Below are positions 15,050 through 23,262 of a DNA stretch of 23,697 bases, one piece after another. The number at the start of each line of letters is the position of its first letter. Positions within the stretch are counted from its first letter, which is position 1. The DNA is from Dehalococcoidia bacterium (GTDB lineage: Bacteria > Chloroflexota > Dehalococcoidia > JACQUA01). The position numbers and the translations under genes were made by a program. Below the pieces are notes generated by a model. It was not told where the DNA came from. It did not search any database and saw only the letters and a program-made list of their open reading frames with translations. The DNA is taken from positions 1 to 23,697 of the forward strand of contig JAUYHV010000254.1 of NCBI GenBank assembly GCA_030689845.1, given 5' to 3'.

Positions 15050-16310
15050 TTCCAGCCCCCGTTTCCAAGGGAGGCTTTTTTTTGGGTGGATAATTGTTGG
15101 GCTGTGCACATTTATCCTTTTCCTGACCTGGGGAGGTCACTACAGCTTCGGAGTATTCCTGCTTCCCCTGACAAAATATTTCGACAGCTCGCGTACTGAA
15201 ATCTCGGCGCTGGTTGCCGTAAGGGGAATCATTTCCGGGGTTTTTTGTTTAGGCGCCGGTACCCTCAGCGATAAATACGGGATAAAGAAGGTGGTTTTTG
15301 TCGGCGTTGTCCTTACCGGTGTGGGCTGGTTCTTTTCCGCCTTTGTCTCCGAATTGTGGCAGGTGTATCTTTTCTACAGCGTAGTAGGGGGACTGGGAAT
15401 GAGCGCTATTTATGTCCCCATTGTTGCCGTTATTTCCAGGTGGTTTAACGCGAAAAGGCCGTTGGCCCTGGGAATAGTCCTTTCCGCATTCGGCATCGGC
15501 CAGATGCTTATGCCTTTGATAGTCAGTCCCCTGGTAGCTTCTTATGGTTGGCAGTTTGCTTTCATGATAGTCGGTCTCATGATACTTGTTTTTGGTGTTC
15601 CATCTATTTTCTTTTTAAAAAGTAGCCCCGAGGAGATTGGACTGACTGTTGACGGTGCAAAGGTAAAAGTAAAAGAAAATCCATCCGGTCCGCAGGTGGA
15701 GGCAATTGCTGCCAATAATTGGACGCGGAAAGAAGCTTCCGGAACATTGCCGTTCTGGCAGTTGCTGGTAATATATTTCAGTTCTGCCCTTTGTTTTCAG
15801 ATAGTAATAGTACACCTGGTCGCCAGGGCGGTGGATGTGGGTGTTGAATTTACCAGGGCGGCACTTATAATAAGCATTACCGGAGCGGCAGGCATTGCCG
15901 GACGGATACTCACCGGGGCGGTGGCCGTAAAGGTAGGCCAGAAACGCGCGATGAGTGCCGCCTTGATTTTACAGGTGCCCATGTTTTTTCTGTTTATTTA
16001 TGCCAGGGATGTTTGGGTCTTTTACCTGTTCGGCGCCATATTCGGTATTTCTTATGCCGGTGTCTCACCCCTCGTCCCGGCCTTAACGGCGGGATTCTTC
16101 GGCCTGAGACATTTTGGGGCTGTTTTTGCGGTGATGAACATGGCCTATGCCATAGGAGCCGCCCTGGGGCCGGTTTTGGCTGCGTATGTATTTGATGTGG
16201 CTTATGATTACAGGGTTGCCTTTATGGGGGCAGGTGTACTTCTCTTCTGCAATTTCATTATCAGCCTGTTCCTCAAAGATCCTGTAAGAAAGGCCAAACA
16301 TCCGGATTAA
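15042..16310 (+). CDS. MFS transporter (OFA / monocarboxylate-like)
   Basis: 422 aa with about 12 transmembrane helices in two halves separated by a charged cytoplasmic loop near residues 190-230. The loop between helices 2 and 3 has the MFS signature GTLSDKYGIKK, repeated in the second half as GAVAVKVGQKR. WGGHYSFGVFLLPL in helix 1 and the long central loop resemble the oxalate:formate antiporter/monocarboxylate family. I start it at GTG 15042, which overlaps the preceding stop by 8 bp; an upstream TTG at 14997 would overlap by 53 bp. Substrate is unknown; an organic acid or pyridine such as nicotinate, given the neighbour, is speculation. The stop codon overlaps the convergent tilS stop. 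Confidence 0.88.
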   Translation: MNDSSPRFQGRLFFGWIIVGLCTFILFLTWGGHYSFGVFLLPLTKYFDSSRTEISALVAVRGIISGVFCLGAGTLSDKYGIKKVVFVGVVLTGVGWFFSAFVSELWQVYLFYSVVGGLGMSAIYVPIVAVISRWFNAKRPLALGIVLSAFGIGQMLMPLIVSPLVASYGWQFAFMIVGLMILVFGVPSIFFLKSSPEEIGLTVDGAKVKVKENPSGPQVEAIAANNWTRKEASGTLPFWQLLVIYFSSALCFQIVIVHLVARAVDVGVEFTRAALIISITGAAGIAGRILTGAVAVKVGQKRAMSAALILQVPMFFLFIYARDVWVFYLFGAIFGISYAGVSPLVPALTAGFFGLRHFGAVFAVMNMAYAIGAALGPVLAAYVFDVAYDYRVAFMGAGVLLFCNFIISLFLKDPVRKAKHPD

Positions 16311-17731
16311 CGGGGGATAGCTTCTATTACAAGGACTTTTTCCGTGTTGCCGGTAATTCTCACTCTTTCGTCCAATCGCCATCCAACGATCCACAGGATA
16401 TGTTCAGGGGAGCATACCAGGGGGATACTGTCCCGCAGCCTCCGGGGGACCCGGGCATCAACCATAAAGTCCTGAACTTTTTTCTCCCCCTGCATTCCAA
16501 ATGGCCGGAACCGGTCACCGGGCGCGCGGGGTCTTATGGTCAGTTCACAGCCCGCTGCCCGGGCGTCAAAATATGCCTGGTAGCGATTAAGGGATTTTTC
16601 CTGGAAAGCCTGGCAAGGGACGAAATAGGCACGAAAAGTGAACCCCATTCCTTCGGTTTCACCGGGTATTTTCAGTTTCAAGGGTTCATGAGAAACCGTG
16701 GCCGTGTATTCTTTTGGAATCAAGATTGCCTGGTTATATTCCCTGTAGAAAATCCGCCTGCCGGGGAGGTGGATTCTTGTCCCGGTTCTTTGCCGTAGCA
16801 AGAGCTTCATTTTTTCAACATGCCGGGCCTCGAGGTCCCTGAGATTGCCGGCCAGTAAATTCCAGGCAGAGCGGAGAATATGTCCTTGCAGGGAGGAGGA
16901 GCAGGCCAGGACTCCATCAATATCCAGGGTAACCCTGTTATCCTCCTTGCGGAGAAGTTTATCCTCTAAGGTTGATGCCAGAGCCCGCAAACTTTCCTGC
17001 TCCCCTGAAACGAGTTGGCCCGTTTTTACCAGGCTTTCCTTGATTCTGGGATTGAAACTTTGCAGCAGGGGCAACAACTCGGAGCGGATGCGATTTCTAA
17101 CAAACCGGGGTGAACTGTTGCTGGCATCACGGCGGGGTGACAGCCGGTAGTATTCACAGTAAGCCTCCGTATCGTACCGCCATAAATCCAAAAGGGGACG
17201 TACTACGGTGATATCGGCCCCGGTAAAACAGGAATCCCACTTTTCCACTGCTGACATGCCGGCAAGCCCTTTGCTGCCTGTCCCCCTCAAGAGATGTAGA
17301 AGAATGGTTTCAGCCTGATCGTCTGCAGTGTGGGCCACGGCTACTTTATCGGCGTTTACCTCTCCCGCCAGCTGTGATAAAAACAGGTACCTGACCTCCC
17401 TGGCGGCTTCTTCCAGGGAACAATGATGTTCTTTTTTGAATCCCCTGACATCTTTTTTTGCACCGGTATAAGGGATCCCCAGTAGCCTGGCCAGGTCAGC
17501 GACGTAATCGGCATCTGCGGATGCCGCCCGGCTCCTGAGACCGTGGTTGAGATGGGCTACATGCAGTGTTATACCCAGGTTATCTTTTAACAGGTTAAGG
17601 AGGTGCAACAGGCAAACAGAATCAGGTCCACCCGATACACCTACCAGCCATTTCTCGCCCGGAGACACCAGTTTGTTTTGCTGCAGGGACTGCTTAACTT
17701 TTGAAGAAATCATCTCTGTGGGGGTATTCAT
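16307..17731 (-). CDS. tilS: tRNA(Ile)-lysidine synthetase
   Basis: Converts the wobble cytidine of the CAU anticodon tRNA-Ile to lysidine so that it reads AUA; essential in bacteria. 474 aa. The PP-loop ATP site SGGPDS (33-38) is followed by HVAHLNHGLR, then AVAHTADDQAETILLHLLRGTGSKGLAGM, all diagnostic. The C-terminal substrate-binding part includes RAPGDRFRPFGMQGEKKVQDFMVDARVPR, typical of TilS. ATG at 17731; the ribosome binding site is weak (GAAGCGG). It lies 99 bp downstream of the histidine phosphatase gene and may be read from that operon or from a weak promoter in the gap. The gene shares its last bases with the convergent MFS gene (4-bp overlap). Confidence 0.96.
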   Translation of the reverse strand: MNTPTEMISSKVKQSLQQNKLVSPGEKWLVGVSGGPDSVCLLHLLNLLKDNLGITLHVAHLNHGLRSRAASADADYVADLARLLGIPYTGAKKDVRGFKKEHHCSLEEAAREVRYLFLSQLAGEVNADKVAVAHTADDQAETILLHLLRGTGSKGLAGMSAVEKWDSCFTGADITVVRPLLDLWRYDTEAYCEYYRLSPRRDASNSSPRFVRNRIRSELLPLLQSFNPRIKESLVKTGQLVSGEQESLRALASTLEDKLLRKEDNRVTLDIDGVLACSSSLQGHILRSAWNLLAGNLRDLEARHVEKMKLLLRQRTGTRIHLPGRRIFYREYNQAILIPKEYTATVSHEPLKLKIPGETEGMGFTFRAYFVPCQAFQEKSLNRYQAYFDARAAGCELTIRPRAPGDRFRPFGMQGEKKVQDFMVDARVPRRLRDSIPLVCSPEHILWIVGWRLDERVRITGNTEKVLVIEAIPR

Positions 17732-17830
17732 TACCGCTTCATATCTCTTGCATTACACGGGATATTAATATTTTAAAATACAATAAGAGACCGGCAGGAC
17801 AACCGGGGAGAAAGACACTTCCTGATGCTT

Positions 17831-18448
17831 TTAAACTCCCTCCAGGTGACAGGTATCGTTGAGAACCTTCAGGGTGGTAAAATTATTTTGAATGTGCAGG
17901 ATGTTTATACTGGCCACTCCCGGAGTGAAACGGGGAAAAGCGACCAGGGGAGAATCTAAAGCTGCGAGGACCACGGTCTGCGTTACGATGCTGTGGCTGA
18001 CAATGGCAACGGAAGTTTCATCGTGGCTCCGGATTATGCGTTGGACCGCAGCCCAGGCCCGTTGTTGGACCCGCCTCAGGGACTCGCCTCCCCCCGGAAG
18101 CTCCAGGGAACAATCACCCTGGTGCCATCGCTGCCAGAATTGGCCGTGACTTGCCATGATCTCCACCATATTCAAGCCGTCGATAGCTCCCATATTTATC
18201 TCTACTAAATCGTCAACGGTTTGGACCTTCAGGGAGTGATATCCTGCAATAGCGCCGGCAGTATACAACGCCCTCTGTAAAGGGCTGGAATAAATGGCCG
18301 TGAGCATCTCATCCTTCAGGGCATAACCCAACCGGGCTGCCTGCTTTCCCCCTTTTTCATTTAAGGGAACATCGCTTTTTCCTCCCTGAAGTCTCATAAC
18401 GGAATTGCGTTCTGTCTCACCGTGCCTGACAAGGATCAATCTCAGCAT
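17831..18448 (-). CDS. histidine phosphatase family protein (phosphoglycerate mutase-like)
   Basis: 205 aa. RHG motif LVRHGETERN with catalytic His9, SSPLQRA with Arg59, Glu83 in LVEINMGAIDG and the second histidine in VSHSIV (His152) form the phosphatase pocket. The length and the GAIDG segment fit the CobC/GpmB-like branch; possible roles are alpha-ribazole phosphatase or a general sugar phosphatase. ATG at 18448 is chosen: it follows the M48 stop by a single base (TGA-T-ATG), which indicates coupled translation. An upstream in-frame TTG at 18466 would only add six residues. No cobalamin genes are nearby, so a CobC call is not made. Confidence 0.87.
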   Translation of the reverse strand: MLRLILVRHGETERNSVMRLQGGKSDVPLNEKGGKQAARLGYALKDEMLTAIYSSPLQRALYTAGAIAGYHSLKVQTVDDLVEINMGAIDGLNMVEIMASHGQFWQRWHQGDCSLELPGGGESLRRVQQRAWAAVQRIIRSHDETSVAIVSHSIVTQTVVLAALDSPLVAFPRFTPGVASINILHIQNNFTTLKVLNDTCHLEGV

Positions 18449-18449
18449 A

Positions 18450-19613
18450 TCAGTTGGTACCGGCAATCAACCCGGGATTGTCAACCGCAAATATTCCCTC
18501 GTTTTTTACGAAGAGTTTGGCCATGGCTGTGCGTTTACACAGGGGGAGGTGGTCGAAAAAGAACCATTCTTCCCACCGGGTGGGCGGCGCTTCGTCCCGG
18601 TTATTGCCCGTTAGTTTTGTTATAGCTGTAATGAAAGCAGCTGGGTTGGCCGTCAGGCGCAGGGCAAAGATGTCTGCGGCAGTTTCAAGGTGCCTGTTGT
18701 AAGCCCGCAGAAGCGGTGACACCAGAAAAAAACAGGCTTCCATGGTGAGGATAACCAGGGGTAGGTTGGCGATATCCGCCAGGCCGGAAAAACCCAAAGG
18801 AGCAGACAGTTTTATTAAAACCAGGTGAGTTACAAAAAAGGCGGAGATAATAAAGCAGGATTGTATAAGCATAATACGCAAGATATCACTGTGGCGGCAA
18901 TGTCCCATTTCGTGAGCTACTACGGATTCAATTTCCTCCGGAGTGCATTTTCGCATCACTTCAGGGTCGAGGACGATCCGCTGGGAATTACCCGTTCCCA
19001 GCAATGTTATCCCGGTTAAAAAGGTCCTGCCCTTTTCACCGGTTGAGAAAACCCCATCTATCCTTACTCCGGCCCTCCGGCCGAGGTCTTTCAGTCTCCC
19101 TGTCAGGGAAGCATCTGGCAGCCGGTGAGTTTCAACAAAAAGGGGGAGTATTAAGGATGGGGTTGTTTTTGTAAGAAAAAAAGAAAGGGCGGCTATAAAC
19201 AGCCCGGCCCATAACCACCAGGTTGCAGCAAAAAGGGACATCAAGCTGTAAACCGCCACCACCAGGAGGACCGCCGCCCCAGTGCCGAGGCCGAGGATTT
19301 TTAACTGGTCTATTAACAGGCCTTTGCACGGGTGAACTGATTGTCCGGAGGGGCGAGGCAATAAAATATTTTTATAAAGGAAAAAAGGAATGTAGAAAAT
19401 ACAGTAAATGGCCACAGCAATGATAGTATAGAGAGCTACCCGGACAAGAAAAGCATCCGGTAAGACGTCACGAAGTCCGTGAGCCGTTCCCGAAAACAAA
19501 AAAACCGCCGGCAGTAGAAAACCCAGTACGCCTTCAACAACCGATAATTCCCGTAACTTGCGGAAGGACTGCCGGGGTGTTCCCTTTAAATGCCGGGGAG
19601 AATCTTTACCCAC
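18450..19613 (-). CDS. M48 (Ste24/HtpX-like) membrane metallopeptidase
   Basis: 387 aa integral membrane protease. Zinc site HEMGH (234-238) with the third ligand Glu310 in RHLETAADIFAL. Several hydrophobic helices precede the active site (about 27-45, 55-80, 107-130, 133-150) and two follow (248-270, 285-305), as in the CaaX protease Ste24 family. RIVLDPEVMRKCTPEEIESVVAHE is the usual lead-in to the catalytic helix. The likely role is membrane protein quality control; its true substrate is unknown. GTG start at 19613 lies inside the end of the DUF2344 gene (8-bp overlap), and its stop touches the phosphatase start. The three genes form one compact operon. Confidence 0.9.
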   Translation of the reverse strand: MGKDSPRHLKGTPRQSFRKLRELSVVEGVLGFLLPAVFLFSGTAHGLRDVLPDAFLVRVALYTIIAVAIYCIFYIPFFLYKNILLPRPSGQSVHPCKGLLIDQLKILGLGTGAAVLLVVAVYSLMSLFAATWWLWAGLFIAALSFFLTKTTPSLILPLFVETHRLPDASLTGRLKDLGRRAGVRIDGVFSTGEKGRTFLTGITLLGTGNSQRIVLDPEVMRKCTPEEIESVVAHEMGHCRHSDILRIMLIQSCFIISAFFVTHLVLIKLSAPLGFSGLADIANLPLVILTMEACFFLVSPLLRAYNRHLETAADIFALRLTANPAAFITAITKLTGNNRDEAPPTRWEEWFFFDHLPLCKRTAMAKLFVKNEGIFAVDNPGLIAGTN

Positions 19614-20352
19614 GGTCGCTTTCCCTCCGGGTTAAAAGGAGGCCGGTGCGATGAATGGACACGGGTGGGGAAGAAAACCCCAGGGCAGCGGTCACCTGTT
19701 CCGGTCTGCCGGCCCCCTGGCTGCCAAGAACTAATCTCATGCCGATAAGAAAATCGTCTTCCTGGCTTCTTATCAGCCACAGGTCCTCGATAAGAGGCCT
19801 TAAATCGTACCGGCGGGGACCGGTGTCCCGGTTATGCTGCCAGGGAAGGGATTCCGCTGAAAGCAGGCTATCCATGGAGGCAGTAACCTCAGCCTCATTT
19901 TTTGAAGAAGTTACCAGTACCCGGTACTCGGCGAAACGCACGATGGACTGGAGGGAGGGTGCTGAGGGGGATATAACCTGGGTTTCCAGCAGTTTTATGC
20001 CGGGAGGCAACTGGGGAGGCACAGCAGTGGCGATGAGCGATGAAGGAATCCGCCTTTCCAGAAAAATGTCCATGAGTTCTGCCTCGCTGGTGACGCCTAA
20101 CGCAAGAGGCGCTGCCAGGGAAATCCGGGGATGGGGGGTGAATCCTTCGGAATATGCAAGGGGAAGTTTCGCCCTCCTTAAGGCTCGTTCCCAGAGGCGC
20201 ATCAAATCCAGGTGGGAGATGTATTTTAGTTCTTCAACTCTTTCGAATTTCAGCCTTAATCTGAAAATAACTTGCTGGTTAGAAGGCGCAGAACCCCGGG
20301 ATGAGAAACGGGTAAATTTATTAACCTTTGAATTACCGGAAAACTCAGACAC
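19606..20352 (-). CDS. TIGR03936 / DUF2344 radical-SAM-associated protein
   Basis: 248 aa. The segment LKFERVEELKYISHLDLMRLWERALRRAKLPLAYSEGFTPHPRISLAAPLALG (residues about 33-85; quoted in parts: FERVEELKYISHLD, RRAKLPLAYSEGFTPHPR) is the family signature. In many Firmicutes this domain is fused to, or lies next to, a radical SAM protein (TIGR03960), often just before ribonuclease G. Its biochemical role is unsettled; a link to RNA modification is inferred by others from context. Here no radical SAM gene is in view, and the next gene is an M48 protease. GTG start at 20352 with a GAGG ribosome binding site; the first 27 residues are a poorly conserved Ser/Asn-rich extension. Confidence 0.9.
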   Translation of the reverse strand: MSEFSGNSKVNKFTRFSSRGSAPSNQQVIFRLRLKFERVEELKYISHLDLMRLWERALRRAKLPLAYSEGFTPHPRISLAAPLALGVTSEAELMDIFLERRIPSSLIATAVPPQLPPGIKLLETQVISPSAPSLQSIVRFAEYRVLVTSSKNEAEVTASMDSLLSAESLPWQHNRDTGPRRYDLRPLIEDLWLIRSQEDDFLIGMRLVLGSQGAGRPEQVTAALGFSSPPVSIHRTGLLLTRRESDRG

Positions 20353-20422
20353 TCAATTATCCTCACCATAATTGACTTTGAAAAACTTGCGAGACGAAAA
20401 CAGCATATATTCCCAGGATGCT

Positions 20423-20451
20423 ATTGTAGTGTATCATAAATGGCCTTACAA
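20423..20451 (-). promoter_or_regulatory. outward promoter-like sequence in repeat, facing DUF2344 operon
   Basis: On the minus strand TTGTAA (20451-20446), exactly 17 nt, then TACAAT (20428-20423), 71 bp upstream of the DUF2344 GTG. I saw no better promoter for this operon. Confidence 0.5.
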
Positions 20452-20537
20452 TCTTTGTCATTCCGGACTTGACCCGGAATCCAGTCTGTTGCTCTGGATT
20501 CCCGCTTTCGCGGGAATGACCCCAATGGCACCGCAAA

Positions 20538-20566
20538 TTGTAAAGAGATATTAGAGACACTACACT
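20538..20566 (+). promoter_or_regulatory. outward promoter-like sequence in repeat, facing tsaD
   Basis: TTGTAA (20538-20543), 17-nt spacer, TACACT (20561-20566), the mirror image of the one at the other end of the repeat. It lies about 245 bp upstream of tsaD. Confidence 0.4.
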
Positions 20567-20616
20567 ATATTGTTAGCCCTGTATTTTAGAACGGAGTTTC
20601 GCTGTTTGTTTGACCT

Positions 20617-20720
20617 GACAGCTATCTAAATTCATGATAGCACCCCTGCCGGATGCTGTCAAAAACCTGAACCCGCTAAGACCCGGTTGGACCGGGCGAC
20701 GCTGGTAACTGGAATTCAGG
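20617..20720 (+). other. inverted-repeat-rich leader upstream of tsaD
   Basis: Two nested stem sets: GACAGC (20617-20622) with GCTGTC (20655-20660), containing TATC/GATA; and CCTGAA (20666-20671) with TTCAGG (20715-20720), containing the perfect hairpin CCCGGT-TGG-ACCGGG (20682-20696). I cannot match it to a known riboswitch, T-box or small RNA. Pairing is by eye only. Confidence 0.35.
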
Positions 20721-20811
20721 AAACATTGGCAAAATCAATTTATTTATGGAAACCCTTAAATCTGGTATCATAAAAGCGGTTGATCTCCCAACCGGTAAGT
20801 TAAGGATTCGA

Positions 20812-21870
20812 ATGATAGAATCACCGTATATACTGGGTATCGAAACTTCCTGTGATGAGACAGCAGCAGCCGTTGCCCGGGGAAGAAATCTCCTTTCCAA
20901 TGTTGTTGCCTCTCAGGTAGATATCCATGCCCGCTATGGCGGCATAGTCCCCGAGGTAGCTTCCCGCCAGCATATCCTGGCGATTCTTCCCGTGGTTGAC
21001 CGGGCGCTGGGTCAGGCTAATATCAAGCCGGGGGACCTGAAGGCCATAGCCGTGACCTACGGCCCGGGGCTGGCAGGTTCGTTAATGGTAGGGGTTAACG
21101 CTGCCAAGGCTCTCGCCCTGGCCTGGGATATCCCTCTAATCGCTGTAAACCACCTCGAAGCCCATATTTACGCCAACTGGGTTATCGAAGACAACGGCGG
21201 CGAGGAGGAACCGGTTTTCCCGTTGCTGTGTCTCATAGTGTCCGGCGGGCATTCCGATATAGTGTTTATGAGGGACCATCTGGAATACTTTCTTTTGGGG
21301 CGCACCAGGGATGATGCTGCCGGAGAAGCCTTCGATAAGGCTGCCCGCCTCCTCGGATTGGGGTATCCCGGGGGGCCGGCCGTTCAAAAGGCCGCCGAGC
21401 ACGGTGACGGTAAAAGAGTTAAGCTGCCCAGAGCCTGGTTGAGGGGCAGCGATGATTTCAGTTTCAGCGGGATGAAAACGGCTTTACTTCGCCTGGTTAC
21501 TTCGGAAACCCTTTCAACTTCCCCGGGAAGCCACCCCAACGTCTTTGATGCCGCGGCAGCTTTCCAGGAATCCGTGGTAGAGGTACTGGCCGGGAAGGCT
21601 GCGGCCATCGCCCGGAGGCGCGGAGTAAAATGCCTGCTGCTTTCCGGAGGCGTGGCAGCTAACGGCCCTCTGCGGAGAAGCTTGCAGGAAACGTCGCCGG
21701 TCCCTGTTTTCATACCTTCGCTGAGCCTGTGTACCGATAACGCTGCCATGGTTGCTGTCTGCGGTTACTATTACTGGATGGCAGGTCGGTTGTCGGGCCT
21801 GAACCTGGATGTTGTACCGGGTCTGCCGTTGACGACTCAACAGGGTTCGTCCGGAGTATTCTCACAGTGA
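20812..21870 (+). CDS. tsaD: tRNA N6-adenosine threonylcarbamoyltransferase
   Basis: Transfers the threonylcarbamoyl group to A37 of ANN-decoding tRNAs, working with TsaB and TsaE. 352 aa from the ATG at 20812, which has AAGGA 5 nt upstream and gives the canonical start PYILGIETSCDETAAAV. An in-frame ATG at 20746 lacks a ribosome binding site and would add 22 non-conserved residues. Metal ligands His114 and His118 are in NHLEAHIY; VSGGHSDIV, the DDAAGEAFDKAARLLGLGYPGG segment, SFSGMKTAL and LLSGGVAANGPLR follow in order. tsaE, tsaB and rimI, common neighbours, are absent. The last 34 bp overlap the convergent DUF2851 gene. Confidence 0.97.
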   Translation: MIESPYILGIETSCDETAAAVARGRNLLSNVVASQVDIHARYGGIVPEVASRQHILAILPVVDRALGQANIKPGDLKAIAVTYGPGLAGSLMVGVNAAKALALAWDIPLIAVNHLEAHIYANWVIEDNGGEEEPVFPLLCLIVSGGHSDIVFMRDHLEYFLLGRTRDDAAGEAFDKAARLLGLGYPGGPAVQKAAEHGDGKRVKLPRAWLRGSDDFSFSGMKTALLRLVTSETLSTSPGSHPNVFDAAAAFQESVVEVLAGKAAAIARRRGVKCLLLSGGVAANGPLRRSLQETSPVPVFIPSLSLCTDNAAMVAVCGYYYWMAGRLSGLNLDVVPGLPLTTQQGSSGVFSQ

Positions 21871-23189
21871 TGTAAAAGGCGGCTCCTTGCAATAGGGCAT
21901 GTGGCACACCTTTGAGAACAGCAGTAATTTTTATAAATATGGAGAAGTCCCTGCTGCTGAAGGGCTGTGTTTCCCGGAAGGCAATCGAGCAGCCTGTTTT
22001 TCATTACCTGGTTTATGCCGTATTCCGCCATTGCAGGGGATGACATGTATATATCCATGGCATGCGACCGTAATTTGTGCCAGCGCCTGACGTTGCCCAG
22101 GGCATACAGGAAGGGCAAAAAGACGTTGACAACAGTTTCCCCGGCGCGGTCCCTGCCGATCAAGTTCCGGCTGTACGGGGCCGGGACATTGAAATCCATG
22201 TGGTCGGTCCAGTAGTCCCCCGCGGGAGCCACGAGGATTTTTGCCAGGTGGTCCTTGTTTTCCAAAAAAGGCAAAAGACTTTCTACGGGGTCCGGCAGCC
22301 ACCGGTGAATTAACAGGTAGGCAGCGGCTGCAATCCTCCGTGGTGGGGTATTGGCAGGACGCACCTTGAAAAATACCCAGTCCCTCCGTTGCAGCAACTG
22401 ACGTTTTTTCCACGAAGCCCAGCTATTTTCCAGCACGGTAACAGCCTCCTCCGTTGAGTGAGGACATTTATTTTCAGCCTGGCTTGGTAATAGCCCCGCG
22501 CTTCCAAGGAAAAGGGCTTCAACGTCGGCAGGGTCACGAGTTTTACTTCCCATGAGATATGACAGTTCGTTCCAGGTTAGGAGGGACGAGAGGCGGAGGA
22601 AGGGGATCTTGTTATGGGAGTACCCGAGAGCCTCCATGAAACCCTGGTAAAGAGCCTGTCCGGTTCCGCGGGTTGTTACCGCTTGTTGAAACCGCCATGC
22701 TTTATTGCGGAATCTCTGCTGGCCGGCCATTTCCACTATTTTTTGTATATCAGCTCTTTTTAACCTGAAGGCGGCAGGGCAGGTGTGTTCCCGGTGATAG
22801 TGATCCTGGCCATTTCCGGGACCGGTATATCCGTTGGGAATCAACTCAGCCCTTTTAAAGTTTAACCCGGCTTCTCCCTCGACTATTTTTGCGCCGCTTT
22901 TAAAAACTAAATGAAGTATTACCTTATTATAAAGGGGGTTCCTGTCGTGACCGTGGCAGCGCCAGCCATGGCTGGAAACGTCTATCTCTATATCACCGGA
23001 AAGCAATTCCCCGTTTTCCAGGGCAAGGATAGCCCCTTTGAAATCCGGACCTGCTGCCTTGTTGTGTTTTCCCGGGTAAATAACGGCTAACTTTTCTCCG
23101 GTGGTTGTGCTCAGGGGGATGTTAAACCCTTTCTGGGTGAACCACTGGCGGACCAGGTAGTTTTCTCCGGGGGTAGGTATGCTGTTCAT
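21837..23189 (-). CDS. DUF2851 family protein
   Basis: 450 aa, cytoplasmic. The N-terminal third carries the DUF2851 pattern: GEKLAVIYPGKHNKAAGPDF (31-50) and then SGDIEIDVSSHGWRCHGHDRNPLYNKVILHLVF (about 64-96; in parts: SGDIEIDVSSHGW, HGHDRNPLYNKVILH). The central part has the PFLRLSSLLTWNEL segment and the C-terminus is cysteine-rich, with YCCSQRCATCPIA close to the end, suggesting a metal site. Function of the family is unknown; the GDIEIH/HGH region has some nuclease-like flavour but I would not assign activity. ATG at 23189 with only a weak ribosome binding site. It converges with tsaD, overlapping by 34 bp. Confidence 0.85.
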   Translation of the reverse strand: MNSIPTPGENYLVRQWFTQKGFNIPLSTTTGEKLAVIYPGKHNKAAGPDFKGAILALENGELLSGDIEIDVSSHGWRCHGHDRNPLYNKVILHLVFKSGAKIVEGEAGLNFKRAELIPNGYTGPGNGQDHYHREHTCPAAFRLKRADIQKIVEMAGQQRFRNKAWRFQQAVTTRGTGQALYQGFMEALGYSHNKIPFLRLSSLLTWNELSYLMGSKTRDPADVEALFLGSAGLLPSQAENKCPHSTEEAVTVLENSWASWKKRQLLQRRDWVFFKVRPANTPPRRIAAAAYLLIHRWLPDPVESLLPFLENKDHLAKILVAPAGDYWTDHMDFNVPAPYSRNLIGRDRAGETVVNVFLPFLYALGNVRRWHKLRSHAMDIYMSSPAMAEYGINQVMKNRLLDCLPGNTALQQQGLLHIYKNYCCSQRCATCPIARSRLLHHCENTPDEPC

Positions 23190-23262
23190 TTTCGCTGCTT
23201 TTAAAGATAACAGTCCGGGCTAAAAAGCATCCTTGCCCGTTATTTGCCCCGGTTAATCAGGG

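Larger units (their letters stand above)
20423..20566. repeat. palindromic dispersed repeat with GTCATTCC...GGAATGAC core
   Basis: The core 20457-20520 starts GTCATTCCGGACTTGACCC and ends GCTTTCGCGGGAATGAC, with inner halves GGAATCCAG and CTGGATTCC. This sequence type occurs as a dispersed repeat in many unrelated bacteria; its minus-strand translation contains the familiar spurious peptide HSRESGNPE. Here the core is framed by further inverted arms: TTACAAT (20446-20452) with ATTGTAA (20537-20543), and TGTAGTGT (20425-20432) with ACACTACA (20557-20564). The whole is MITE-like, about 140 bp, with no transposase. Confidence 0.8.
20353..20811. other. divergent intergenic region between DUF2344 operon and tsaD
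   Basis: 459 bp with no credible gene. It contains a palindromic dispersed repeat (20423-20566) and then a leader region before tsaD (20617-20720) with two sets of inverted repeats. The open frames across the repeat are simply its translation. Confidence 0.7.

Noticed and set aside
17732..17830. Possible tRNA or promoter in the 99-bp gap before tilS
   Set aside because: No cloverleaf or TTCGA loop; the only promoter candidate (TTGTCC-16-TATTTT on the minus strand) is too weak to list.
20363..20560. Minus-strand open frame containing HSRESGNPE...FRVKSGMT
   Set aside because: This peptide is the well-known spurious translation of the dispersed GTCATTCC repeat, not a gene.
20746..20811. N-terminal extension of TsaD from ATG 20746
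   Set aside because: No ribosome binding site, and the 22 residues precede the conserved family start; ATG 20812 has AAGGA.
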